DNA from: Trichobilharzia regenti
Taxonomy: Eukaryota > Platyhelminthes > Trematoda > Strigeidida > Schistosomatidae
Direction of reading: 5' to 3'
Length of the DNA: 64,000 nt
Assembly (NCBI GenBank): GCA_944472135.2
Contig: OX235270.1
Coordinates: forward strand, 43,648,352-43,712,351
The notes below the pieces were generated by a model. The model saw only the letters and a list, made by a program, of their open reading frames with translations. It had not been told where the DNA came from and did not search any database. How positions within the stretch are numbered: position 1 is the first letter of the stretch; each line of letters opens with the position of its first letter. Of this stretch, positions 54,130 through 64,000 are shown one piece after another. The translations under genes and the position numbers were made by a program.

Positions 54130-55573
54130 GTCATAGGAGTTAATAAGAAGACAATTGCAGCGAAGAAAATTTTCTTTTTGACGAAGTCATCATCTAGGCT
54201 GTACATTCGTGTATTTATATCAAATGGATGGGAAAGTTGCAGAATAATTTCCGATTAAGGTTCAAATTAATAAAAATTACAATTAGGAATTAGAATGCCA
54301 TAATAAACAGGGTGACGGATAAAACTCAAACAAAGTAGCATCATAATAACTAAGAAGATTGACATTGTGCAATTAGGGGCTAGAAATGTAGAAATAACAA
54401 AATAGACAGGATGTTTGGATTAAATATGTACAAACAGTTAAATGACAAAATAAACACGAAATTCGGGTATGAAAATATGGTAGTGTAAACAGGGATTAAG
54501 AAAGACTTAAAATAACATGAATAAACAGGAAGTTTAGATAAGAAAGGCGACGGGATGGTCATTACCTATTCATGATGGCCATGGCAGCGAAAAAGGTTGA
54601 ACGTATTTCTTTTGGATACAAAGCGTGGGTTTGAGCTTTTGGATAGCTAATGCCTCGGCTATGCCCAGATGTCTTGATTTCACTCCCTTTGATAGGTTTG
54701 ATTGGATCTTGTATATTACTTTGAAGAATTTTTCGAAAGGCGCTGAATGTCCTGAATTCATCAGATGTTCTGCCACTGAACTGTATACACGCTTTTGGTC
54801 TCCTTTTACTAACCAGGCTGGGTAGTGTTCACGAGCGCGTTTTTCAAGACGGCGCATGGTACGGCCAACGTACTCAGCTCCACAAGAGCAAGTAAACTGG
54901 TATATGCACGTTGAGGTGGCCAAATGATCAGCTTGTCTTTCGCGTTCTGGCTGAACAGTTTCTTGCAGGACAACGTCAGTCGCAGGCTAGCGGCGAAGTA
55001 TGTTTTCCTCAGCGATTTGGAGAGGCGTTTGCGAAGGATTTCCGCTCCAATATCACCTTTGAATTCCAGATTAAGCAGAAGTATTTCCTTTGAAACGGAT
55101 TGGACTTGTTCGGAAGTCTTCTTAGGTTTGAGATTCTTGTCTATGAACCTGGGCGGGAAACCGTTTTCCATCAGGGTTTTTCGAAGATTACTCAGTTCTT
55201 CTTCAACCACTTCCTCTCTGCATATCTTCCGAATCTTCGAGGAAAGAGAGTGTATCAGGTTCCTCTTTCTGCTCAGGGGCACGAAGTTTTGATAGTTGAT
55301 GAATTGTCCATTCCATGTAGGCTTTTTGTAGATGGACCTTTTCAGAGAGTTATCGGCATTTCTTGTCAGATGGACGTCGTGGAAGTGGAACATTCCGTCG
55401 GATTCAGTCTCAAGTGTAAAGTCGATGTTTGGGTGGGTATTATTGAAGATTTGAAGTAGGTTTTTTAAATCACACTTCTCATCACAAATAATGAAAGTAT
55501 CATCGATGTATCTCTTGTAGAGATGGAGGTCGTTGATAGTTGATAGCTGAAATTTACTTTTTTTTTTCCTCAT
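54130..55573 (-). mobile_element. Penelope-like element (family A), 5'-truncated
   Basis: The minus-strand frame 55573-54809 has YKRYIDDTFIICDEK with the reverse-transcriptase YIDD motif, then FHFHDVHLTRNADNSLKRSI and LIHSLSSKIRKIC. After a frame break near 54900, frame 54923-54570 carries the GIY-YIG-type nuclease (CIYQFTCSCGAEYVGRTMRR, EKRAREH) and ends QKKYVQPFSLPWPS. The 3' region, 54130-54560, contains loose repeats of an AATAAACAGG-type unit and the TTCGTC...TTCGCTG end shared with the copy at 47390-48770. Confidence 0.92.
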
Positions 55574-56208
55574 TCACACTCTTCTCTCGCAAAAAGTTCA
55601 GTTGCCCTGATGATGGAGGAAAAAACTTTACAACAACACTCATGTTTGAGAATGACTATATTTTCATAGAAAACGTCATAGTTTTCCATGATAAGACCAA
55701 TATAGTTATCGTCATACATTGCAAATGTGTACTATCATTTCATGTACTGTATAGATTATTCTTGTATTTTTCTTTTAAATATACTTCCAATAATGTATTA
55801 TTTATGATTGCATTTTGTACCATTTTGCACCTGCGCAGGATTTTCTCCTCTTCCTGAAATAGCGTTCAAGCACGTGGGGTCATAGCACTCGCTAAAATAT
55901 ATGTTGTTTATCGATGGGCCATAACTATCATCAGGAAATGGAACGAAGTTTGGGTTGTCGCTCAACTTCGATGGAGAACTTCGTGAAGGATTTACAAATT
56001 AACAATTATAAGAATCTGTTCCGATTGCTTGTACTATAATTCAACAATTTGAACTTTTTAAAAAGTGCTAATGTGTGCTAATTCACAATTGTAATTCGTA
56101 ACATAATTGATCGTGTCTGTAAAAATGGCTTACATTTCATGTAAACTTACCCATTTATACAAAATATATATTATTATTATTTTTAATTGGTGTCCTTGCC
56201 TCCGAACA
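55574..56208. other. No gene recognised; expected place of the gypsy 5' LTR
   Basis: AT-rich sequence between the Penelope copy and the gypsy gag. I could not match it to the sequence after 61400, so a 5' LTR is either absent or too diverged to see. Confidence 0.4.
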
Positions 56209-56643
56209 ATGGAGATCCCATGGCCAATTGCGTTCGGAGAAGGAGACATACGGAGCTTCTTACGTGACTTCGAGGCCGTCGCTGATTTGGTGGGTGTCAA
56301 GGAGCAGGCGGCGAGGGCGGTTGTGCTGGGAACGCTGTTGAGAGGCCGAGCGAAGGTGGCATATGACAGCGTAGAGAGGTCAGATGGCACAGCGTCTTGG
56401 AAGACATTGGTTGAACGATTGGTGTCGGAGTTCGACAGCGCAACAGACAGACAGCTAGCAATGCAGCAGTTCTGTTCAACGAAGCTGGGACCTGATGCAG
56501 ACCCTTTAGTGTTGGCGGTGAAATTGACGAATCTACTTCGACGTGCGCTTCCTACTTTGGATGAAGAATCAGAAGCGCAATTACTGACTTCCCAGTTCAT
56601 CGAGTGTCCCAGACTACATTTCTCAGCGATTACAAGTAGTTAA
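56209..56643 (+). pseudogene. Gypsy gag
   Basis: The frame starts at ATG 56209 (the open frame extends upstream to 56107 without meaning). It contains FGEGDIRSFLRDFEAVADL, YDSVERSDGTASWKTLVERL and EFDSATDRQLAMQQFCSTKL, typical of gypsy capsid. A one-base loss near 56605 moves the continuation (PDYISQRLQVV) into the frame of 56648. Confidence 0.85.
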
Positions 56644-56644
56644 C

Positions 56645-57300
56645 GCAGTGCAACCGATTAGTGAGCTGGCGAAGGTGACCCGACAGCTGCTGAGCACAAC
56701 TGTAGCCGCTATAGAGCAACCAAAACCAAACGAATACGGGCAGAAAATTGAAGCGTTGCAGTGGGAAGTGGAGGCGTTAAAGTTGGGTGACAGGAAAGAC
56801 CGATGTTTTGAATGTGGTAAACCGGGACACTGGAGGAGATACTGCTCAGAAAGGCGAAAAAGAAAAGGTATCAGACGGTATAATAAATGTTCTTCCTCCG
56901 GTATAAAACTAGATGTAGTGAAGGCTATTGAGAAAGGGGCTGTATATTCGAAGTTGCGAGTGAATGATCAAGAAGTAGTATGTTTAGTAGATATGGGGCG
57001 GCTGTGTCGCTAATAGATAACTTATGTAAGTGTTAATCCATGTTCATTGACAGTACAAACGGTAGGCGGGCACGTGTTACGCATCACGGGTAGATCGAAC
57101 TGTACGATAGTTGTTGGTAGCTGCGAGGTGACATTTCCCTTCATTGTTGTACCCGAATTACAGCGAACGATACTAGGAGCGGATTTTCTGCGGGAGATTG
57201 GCGCGATAATCGACACGCAAGCGAACGTTGTGATCACGAAATACGGACATATCAACATGTATGAGACTAGCGAGATAGCAGCGGTTAAGCTGTCGAGGGT
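56645..57300 (+). pseudogene. Gypsy nucleocapsid and protease
   Basis: CFECGKPGHWRRYC (about 56812) is a complete CCHC knuckle. The protease begins VCLVDMG near 56985 (usually D-[TS]-G, here DMG), shifts frame near 57000, and continues as TILGADFLREIGAIID at about 57165, the second conserved protease block. The SINE begins at 57301. Confidence 0.85.
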
Positions 57301-57495
57301 ATTTTTTTTACTTTTGATTACAGCTTGATTCCACACCGTAGTTTTGGTACAAGTATGGAATTTTCAGCCTGTGATATCGGTAGCCCAAATTTTGCAGACC
57401 GACCATAGATGTCAGGTGTGCGTCGGCAGGGGATCAAACCCCGGACCATGTGCATGGTCGGCGAGAGTCCTAACCACTGTGCCACCGACGCACAC
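57301..57495 (-). mobile_element. tRNA-derived SINE, tail type 1, in the gypsy element
   Basis: On the minus strand the tRNA-like head starts at about 57494, and the A-rich tail is the T run at 57301. The sequence is nearly the same as at 1601-1796. Gypsy coding sequence lies on both sides (AAVKLSR before, MTELINKYNHLS after). Confidence 0.92.
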
Positions 57496-57499
57496 AATA

Positions 57500-58198
57500 T
57501 GACAGAGTTAATTAATAAATACAATCATCTGTCCACTGGAGATGGGGACCCGAACGGTTTTTGCGATAAGGTGAATCATGAAATTCCGTTAAGTGGTCCG
57601 AAAGTAGCGTCATATACAACGCGAAGAGTCCCATGTCATTTGGAAGGCGAAGTTGAGCGACGAGTGCGAGAGATGTTAAAAGATGATATTATTGAAGAAG
57701 CTGAAAGCCCGTAAGACTCTTCAGTGCTGTTAGTAAGAAAAGTGAATGGGAAGTATAAATTCTGCGTTGATTTTCGACAGTTAAACAGTATGACAGAGTT
57801 GAGACCGTGTGCCATGCCAACAGTAGTAGAAACTTCAGATTGCTACAAGGCGAGAATTTGTTTTCGGTTCTCGATCTTCGCTCGGGATACTGGCAGATAC
57901 AGATTAAACAAGGTGATAGAGATAAGATGGCATTGACCGTGGGTCAGACACAATATCGATCTAAACGCATGCCGTTTGGACTAGCAGGTGCACCGTCTAC
58001 GTTCAGACGACTGATGACGCCATTACTTAAGAACTTGAAAAACGTGGTGTGTGGTGATGATCTCGTCATATATAATCAAAGCGAAAACGATCATGTGAAC
58101 CATGTAGAAGCCGTGCTGAGACGCATCGAAGAGTTTGGACTGCGCGTCAACAGAACCAAGTCTCGGATAGCCAAAAAGAATGTTACTCTCTTGGGACA
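57500..58198 (+). pseudogene. Gypsy reverse transcriptase
   Basis: EVERRVREMLKDDIIEEAES, an in-frame stop, VLLVRKVNGKYKFCVDFRQL, a one-base slip near 57840, then NLFSVLDLRSGYWQI and MPFGLAGAPSTFRRLM. The catalytic motif reads VVCGDDLVIYN: the two aspartates are present but the usual YxDD tyrosine is cysteine. The domain stops at the LINE insertion at 58199. Confidence 0.9.
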
Positions 58199-59354
58199 AG
58201 TCATGTATTGATGAAATCGCCACTCTACGGATCATCATTGAACAAAGCTTGGAATGGCAGTCACCTCACTATCTCAACTTCATCGACTTTGAAAAGGCCT
58301 TCGACAGCGTCGTCTGAGAGGTCATTTGGCAACTACTTCGCTACTACGGGGTCCCATCGACAATTATACATCTCATCCAACAGTTGTACGACAATTCTGC
58401 ATTCCAAGTAATCCACAATGGGAAACCTACGGAAGCCTTCGAAGTGAGGACGGGAGTGAGGCAAGGCTGTCTACTATCGCCATATATATGATATATGTCT
58501 GATTTCCCACAAACTGGAAGATATGCAAGTCAAAAGCAACAAGCTGGATGAAGAAGCATCCAGAGAAAATAGGACTTCAGGTGAACATAGATAAAACAGA
58601 GGTGATGAAGATTCCTTGCCAACACCAACAACCACAGCCACAACAACAACAGACAACAATCAGCCAGCATAAATGGGAGGAACCTGAAAGAAACAACCTC
58701 CTCTACCCAACGACCTGGGAAGCATCGTTTCAACTACAGATGGACGACACTAACGAGGATATCAAAGCCAGAATCGGAAAAGCAAGACAACCTTTCATTA
58801 CTCTTAAGTCTGTGTGGAGGTCAACAGCACTTACCATCAAAAATCAGATCCGGATTTTCAACTCCGATGTGGTCAGTGCTACTCACTATACGGATCAGAG
58901 ACTTGACCAGCGCGTCATAAAGAGCATCTCAAGCAAACTTCAGACCTTCATTAACAGTTGTCTTCGCTCAATACCACTCAAGATCAGATGGCCGGCCAGA
59001 AAGGATCAGCAACAGGGGTCTCTGGAAATGAGCTAACCAACCCAGCAGGAACCGATTGTGAAACAAATAGGCAGGAAGAAATGGAGATGGATTGGCCATA
59101 CACTGAGAGAACCATCAAGTGACATCACTAGACAAGCCATTGCTCGAGTGGAACCCGAAAAGTGAAGCGGGTGGCGAGTTGGTCGTCAGTGATAGGGTGG
59201 GGGGGTGACATTGAGGAGGTCCTGTGAAGAGGAGATGAAGGCATGTGGGCAGACTTGGAGCGGGGTGAGAAAGTTGGCAGAAAACCGAAGGGAATGGAGA
59301 CTTGCAGCTGAAGCCCCATGTTCCTCTAGGAATTAAAGGATACAACAAAAAATT
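58199..59354 (+). mobile_element. RTE-like LINE (RTE-B), truncated and internally deleted
   Basis: A perfect 8-bp repeat, TTGGGACA, at 58191-58198 and 59355-59362 is the target duplication. The start reads as reverse transcriptase (FIDFEKAFDSV, VRTGVRQGCLLSP). At about 58485 the sequence jumps to the region after the catalytic motif (SHKLEDMQVKSNKLDEEAS, LQVNIDKTEVMKI), so the YADD segment is deleted. The 3' end, GCCCCATGTTCCTCTAGGAA, matches 35590-35610. Confidence 0.92.
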
Positions 59355-60017
59355 TTGGGACATAAAGTGGGAAATGGTGAGATTAAACCACTACCGCAGA
59401 AAATCTTGACGATAAAGACGATCCTGACCCCGAATTCAAAGAGAAAATTGAGACAATTCTTGGGCAGAGCAGCGTTTTATAGTCGGTTCGTGAAGAACGT
59501 CAATGACATAGCAGCCCCTCTGTACAAGCTACTAGGTGAGCGGAAGTTTGTTTGGTCGGAGGAATCGCAGAAGATATTCGACAGAGTCAAGCAGCTGCTT
59601 GACCACCAACAAATGACACTAAAACTACCTGTACCTCGAAAACAGTTCACAGATACCAGTGACTACGCCATAAGTGCGATCCTAAGTCAGGGTGAGGCAA
59701 TCGTTGAGTATGCCAGTCGGATTTTGACACACGCAGAGCGAAAGTATTCATTTATAGAGAAAGAATGTTTAGCAATGGTATGGACAGTCGAAAAATGGAG
59801 ACCTTATTTACTCGGCCGGCGGTTCCACATCGAAACTGATCACAAACCACTACAGTTTTTGAAGACAGCGAGAGACCCACGGGAGAAATTGTCACGGTGG
59901 ATGTTGCGTCTTGACGAGTACGATTTTACGATCTCACAAGTTCTTGGAAGTGAAAATGTCTTGGCAGATTTGTTATCGAGACCGGAAGATGAGTCTGAGT
60001 TGCCTGAGGTCGCTTAA
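59355..60017 (+). pseudogene. Gypsy RNase H region
   Basis: The frame resumes right at the target duplication. It contains LRQFLGRAAFYSRFVKNVND, then RNase H: FTDTSDYAISAILSQ, EKECLAMVWTVEKWR, IETDHKPLQFLK and ENVLADLLSR, so the D-E-D-D residues appear present. A TAA at 60015 ends the frame. The next ORF is in the same frame, so this is a single nonsense change. Confidence 0.9.
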
Positions 60018-60020
60018 GGA

Positions 60021-61400
60021 GTGCATGCAGTAGAACAAGACCCACTAAGACTTGCACGCAGGCAAAGGTTGGACGATGCGCTGAATAGAGTAATACAGGC
60101 GATTACCAACGGAATAGAAGTGGATCAAACTACGGCGAGTAAGGAGCTAACCACACTACTCAGACAGAGGGATCGACTCAGAGTGAATGCCTACGGGACT
60201 CTGACCTGGCGAGAGAACGACGAAAGCTGGCTGGCTGTCATGCCTCAATCGTCGCGCCACGACATGATAGAAGAATGTCACCAGCTAGCACATACAGGAG
60301 TGGCCAGAACAACCGACCTCTTAAGACAAAATATGTACTGGGCAGGTATGAGAGAAGACGGAGCAAGATATGTGCTTGGATGTCCACGGTGCCAGCTACT
60401 GAAAGGGGACCGGTGCATACAACCACCGCTTCAGTCGATTCCAGTTACAGTGATAGGTGACTTGTGGTCCGTAGATGTCATGGTTCAATTTTCTCAGATA
60501 TCCAGTGGTAATCAGTACCTCTCGGTGATGACGGAACATGCGACACGATGGGTAGACGCCGTAGCAATCCCAGACCGAGGCGCAAGGACCGTGACAGATG
60601 CAGTAGTTAGACATATCGTTGCAGACCACAGCGTACCAAAGAAGATTCTGGCAGACCAAGGTCCCTGTTTTGAAAGTGAAAAATTTACTTCCCGTTCACA
60701 AAAGCTGGCCATCAAGAGAATCGGAACGACCCCATTTCATCCACAAACGAATGGTCTGACGGAGAGAAACAACCGTACAGTGAGGGAGTGGCTGGCTTCG
60801 AAGGGCGGTAACTGGGAAACGGAGCTTCCATTGATTCTACTAACGCACCGTGCTACCACCCAGGAAACAACGAAGAAGTCACCCTTTCAACTGACGTATG
60901 GTAGAAAACCACGATTACCTATACACACCGAGATTTGGCCCGTTCACCAAAAGTGGAGTACGACAAAACTAAAATCAGAACGGAAAGAAGCAGTCAAGAA
61001 TGTAATGTAGAAGCAGCGGAGGAAGGTCGCGAAGTCTCAGCTGGGAGAAAAGACTGAGTGCATTACCTCTGCATCTGGGGTAGAGACAGAAGATATGCAG
61101 TTGGATGCGGGACAGGTTAACGAAAACTCCTTCCAAAGTGGGAAGGACCATACACGATCACAAAAAGGCGGGGTCAAGTATATACCATCAGAAGAGGTGA
61201 CAAACAAAAACTAGTTAACGCCAGTTAGATCAAACGATGGGTACAGTGGGACAAGCCGGTCCGTAACAATCATCACTCAGAAGATCGGAACGCCTGCGTC
61301 CGAAGCTATTTGACGGGGGACGAGTGTGATGAGAGATGGCTGCTAGCCAAATTGCTAGACAGTAATTTACGTCAATGCTTATGTCCCAAATGTTAGTCAT
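60021..61400 (+). pseudogene. Gypsy integrase
   Basis: The zinc region HQLAHTGVARTT...CPRC has HHCC spacing. The catalytic core has all three acidic residues: WSVDVMVQF, LADQGPCFES, and TNGLTERNNRTV. Frame 60021-61010 stops early. The C-terminal part (YTITKRRGQVY, KLVNAS, IKRWVQWDKP) continues after frame breaks to about 61260. The integrase core is the best preserved part of the element. Confidence 0.92.
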
Positions 61401-61862
61401 ATGAAAACAAGAACAAAAACTGACAGTAGACTTCGCATAGGCAGATGAAAGATTAACTTTTAGTGAGAAACAACCAATCAGAAGACTGTGTTTGTCAGCT
61501 AACAAAAATCTATAATAATGTACATGCAAATCTATGTGTTGATTTCCTTAATAAACGATCTGTTGCCTGACTCTTGCCTTCTGTTGTTACAAGATCATAT
61601 AATTCGTCGCTTGTCGTTCTTCAACCAACAGAGTTCTCATGGTAAACACTGAACAAAATCACCGGACGCTACATTCTTGGTTCCCAGATGAAGCAATAAT
61701 TCCTCTGCATTTCATAACAACCTGCCTATTCCTTAGCTTTGTCAGGTGTTTACATAAGGTAATATAAAAGAAACAGTCATCGCGTAAAGCACTTTGCAGA
61801 ATTTTCTTTTAAAACCTGCAGTCCACAGTCGTAAACAAACCAGGCTGCGAAAACTAACTTAC
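61401..61862. other. Possible gypsy 3' UTR/LTR remnant
   Basis: Sequence with AATAAACG at about 61550 could be the gypsy 3' LTR, but no second copy is visible to confirm it. No gene is seen. Confidence 0.35.
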
Positions 61863-62094
61863 CTAGGAGACTTGCTTAAATAAAGCAAAGGTATCCCGAA
61901 AATACTAAGCAGGGATGCACGTTCGGTATAAGTCTTCGTGTTTCGAACTCCCAAAACGGAACCTCCAGCAGACTCCATAGCGTAATCCACAAGACCAGTT
62001 CGGTCTGCGGCGAATTTATCAAACGCGTCTCCCATCATTTGTTCCAAGTTCACTCCATTGACAATGAAATCTTGCAGACACTTGGTCTGGTGAT
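61863..62094 (-). CDS. SUN: SUN-domain protein, one internal exon
   Basis: SUN proteins sit in the inner nuclear membrane and bind KASH proteins across the perinuclear space. This 232-nt exon (CTATCTTTAG acceptor, GTAAGT donor) encodes FAADRTGLVDYAMESAGGSV, then YTERASLLSIFGIPLLYLSK. This matches the start of the SUN domain: ADxTGLxDYALESxGGS and SLFGIPLWY are hallmark stretches. It enters with one base from the previous exon and leaves in phase 2. The next exon (PGNCWAF motif) was not found in the window, so the following intron must hold the gypsy element and more. Which SUN paralogue it is cannot be told. Confidence 0.88.
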
Positions 62095-62802
62095 CTAAAG
62101 ATAGAGAAAAAGGCACTTATCTTATCAAAAAGTTACCACCAGATTCATAAGAAATGGAGCTCAATGATTACACACGATGCACGAAAGCAGAACGATTTCA
62201 GTCCTTGAGTACTGTATGGCAAGATATTACAACTAACGGGATGAAAAAAGAAACATATTTAGGACTAAAGAGTTATGTGAAGGTAGACAGTAAGTACCTC
62301 TTAAGAACTATGGCCAGTTTCGAATTACGTAAAAGTACTAAAGCATAGTAGTTTAACATCACGATTTCAGACAAGAAGTACAGGACGTGTGACGCAATTG
62401 GTAACATTATAGAATCAAATGTCATCTTCATTAGACCACGGTTAGCTATTCGAGAAATAATACGACGTCTACGTAGGAGTACAGATGCAGACCGATTGAA
62501 CTTGTCCTGTTTTTCCACACGTTCTTGCTGTCTGTCCTGAAAAAGTATTGAAGTCACATCCTTCTTGTAAGTGGTTCCATTTGAGGTGAGTTTTATACAA
62601 CCCATTAACCTGGTAAGCTCATACCTTTTCCGTTTCGTCCACCCTTATCGCAACCACTCTTTGCGGTAATTTCAAAGACTTTTAGTCGGTTTGTGTTTCA
62701 ACAGCTTTCTCTCCTCTTCATATTTTCAGCCAACTCAGAATAGTCACCTGACATAGATCAGTTTCGATGACACTGCTGACAACCCACTGACTTTAAATGA
62801 AT
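62095..62802 (-). other. Upstream intron(s) of the SUN gene; possible exon near 62400-62541
   Basis: A TACTTTTTCAG acceptor at 62542-62552 precedes an open minus-strand stretch rich in charged residues (DRQQERVEKQDKFNRSASVL). It could be the preceding SUN exon (coiled-coil region), but no donor in the right phase stands out. Confidence 0.3.
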
Positions 62803-63009
62803 TTTATTTTTTTATTTTTTTAATTTTATTTTTGATTTACAGCTTGATTCCACACTGTATTTTCGGTACAAGTATGGAATTTTCAGCGTGGATATCGGTA
62901 GCCAAAATTTTGCAGGCCGACCATAGATATCAGGTGTGCGTCGGTGCGAGCTCGAACCCCGGACCATGTACATGGTCGGCGAGAGTCCTAACCACTGTGC
63001 CACCGACGC
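62803..63009 (-). mobile_element. tRNA-derived SINE, tail type 1
   Basis: The complement of the SINE: A-rich tail as T runs at 62803-62835, tRNA-like head ending at 63009. Same body as the copy at 1601-1796. Confidence 0.92.
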
Positions 63010-63559
63010 TAACTGTTTTTGCAGTGTTTTTACTAGCCCCAAACAAATATCCTTCACTTCATAGCGTCATATCATGCACGTTTTCCACACAGACTTGGGG
63101 TTGGCCAACAGTGAGTAGGATGGGTGCCGATTAGATGGTATTGGTAGTGTGAACACAAGAAATCCGAACAGGTGTCTCAATGTGACAATGTGAAATGCAG
63201 AATGTCTAAACATATGACCAGATTGTAGTTTTTAAAGAATAGCTAGCTACTAACACATGTCTTTCCAGAATCTTTTCATAAATCAGTCAGAAAGCACCAT
63301 TCGAGATCTACTAGGTCAAATTTATTATGCCTAACTGAGTCTCATATATGCTCGGAGCTGGATATTATTAAGGAATTTTCTACACTTTCAAATAGCGTCA
63401 TACATTATTATTTATTATGTTATACAAAACTTCAAAACTATTTGCATTACACGCTAAGGAAAGCAGGAGATGAGGAAAATAAAACTTTGCACAAATCTTG
63501 ACTTCATAATGTCACCAGTGATATTTTCCCACCTGAACCAGATTTGCAAATGCGGTTTT
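63010..63559. other. No gene recognised
   Basis: AT-rich sequence between the SINE and the Penelope-like element. Confidence 0.45.
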
Positions 63560-64000
63560 TATCTAATTTCACATTAAGGAAATCACATATGGAGATGTTA
63601 TCGTTGGGCTTCGAACTTTGTGCGCCAATGCGGTATGTGCATCAAATGAATGCAGAGAGTCAGTTCGAAAATCTATTCAATTAATCGAAAAGCTTAAAAT
63701 AGTCTTCTGGTGATACTGTTAGATGGTCAAAATCGAGAATGGTAGACATATTTCACACCAATATAAAACTAAGCCAACTAGCCACATGGCTGGTATATCA
63801 AAGGAGCACTGGAAGCCATAGTCACAGTTGAAAAGTAACAATGATATCGCGACACTGCATCCTGATAAAGAGCATTGTGTGGTTACCATGGATAGGAAGG
63901 ACTACTTGGGTAAAATGAAAGCAATGCTATCAGATGAGACGAAATTTCAGGTGGATCGCAAGGGTAAAGATAGTACCCAGACAGTAGGAAATCAGGGAGC
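63560..64000 (+). mobile_element. Penelope-like element, N-terminal reverse-transcriptase part, cut by the window edge
   Basis: Traces read LSLGFELCAPMRYVHQMNAE and SQFENLFN near 63600-63680, then HPDKEHCVVTMDRKDYLGKM and KAMLSDETKFQV near 63860-63960. This is the PxDKGxxVVxMDRxDY block found at the start of Penelope-type reverse transcriptases. There are stops near 63680-63710, so it is decayed. Confidence 0.8.

Larger units (their letters stand above)
56209..61400 (+). mobile_element. Ty3/gypsy LTR element, broken by a SINE and an RTE LINE
   Basis: In order: gag, zinc knuckle and protease, [SINE 57301-57495], reverse transcriptase, [RTE-B 58199-59354], RNase H, integrase. Domain order places it in Ty3/gypsy. 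Several frameshifts and two in-frame stops (57712, 60015) disable it. Neither LTR is identified with confidence. Confidence 0.9.

Noticed and set aside
54250..54560. Tandem repeat of an AATAAACAGG-type unit
   Set aside because: Four loose matches at irregular spacing in AT-rich DNA are too weak to call a tandem array.
55605..55625. CTGATGATGGAGGAAA as a hammerhead core
   Set aside because: No stem II pairing follows the CTGATGA motif, so it is a chance match.

Overview
The window looks like nuclear DNA from a parasitic flatworm, most likely a schistosome-type blood fluke. This is inferred from three things: AT-rich, intron-rich host genes with short exons, a repeat mix typical of trematodes (RTE- and CR1-like LINEs, Penelope-like elements, BEL/Pao and Ty3/gypsy LTR elements, tRNA-derived SINEs), and the close fit of the exons to conserved animal proteins. 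No species can be fixed from the sequence alone. There are no bacterial operons, CRISPR arrays or rRNA genes.

Three host genes are supported by exons whose splice phases agree. (1) An ORP9/OSBPL9-like oxysterol-binding protein gene on the minus strand has its first four coding exons (PH domain) at 10600-4785 and runs off the left end. (2) A TRMT10C/MRPP1-like mitochondrial tRNA methyltransferase (RNase P subunit) gene on the plus strand has four exons at 38930-49996. It appears complete except for a one-base frameshift in exon 2. (3) One exon of a SUN-domain (nuclear envelope LINC complex) protein gene lies on the minus strand at 61863-62094. An intronless, decayed copy of exportin-1 (XPO1/CRM1) lies antisense inside the ORP9 gene at 2585-4115.

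Most of the rest is transposable elements in several layers. 12781-17175 is a solo BEL/Pao LTR split by a complete, non-autonomous BEL/Pao element with both LTRs, a 5-bp target duplication and an intact 651-codon ORF. 25891-34642 is a three-LTR BEL/Pao composite on the minus strand. It joins an autonomous gag-pol, cut off inside the integrase, to a second copy of the non-autonomous element. 18385-21920 holds a CR1-like LINE broken by other insertions. 22154-23735 is a Penelope-like element with about 330-bp inverted terminal repeats. The TRMT10C introns hold RTE and Penelope copies and short palindromic MITE-like elements. 50905-52412 is a CR1-like LINE, 54130-55573 a Penelope-like element, and 56209-61400 a Ty3/gypsy element broken by a SINE and an RTE LINE. 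Another Penelope-like element enters at the right edge.

The least expected part is the non-autonomous BEL/Pao family. Its ORF joins a gag N-terminus to a segment resembling the RNase H-integrase linker, and that segment has become strongly hydrophobic. Its 3' region carries three copies of a 41-nt hairpin (13-bp stem, nearly constant 15-nt loop). The hairpin recurs three times in the second copy, with base changes that mostly keep pairing. Other points of note are a tRNA-Gly-headed SINE whose tail resembles an RTE 3' end and which landed 11 bases from the ORP9 exon 1 splice donor, several tiny RTE 3'-end insertions with perfect target duplications, and a family of short inverted-repeat elements around TRMT10C.
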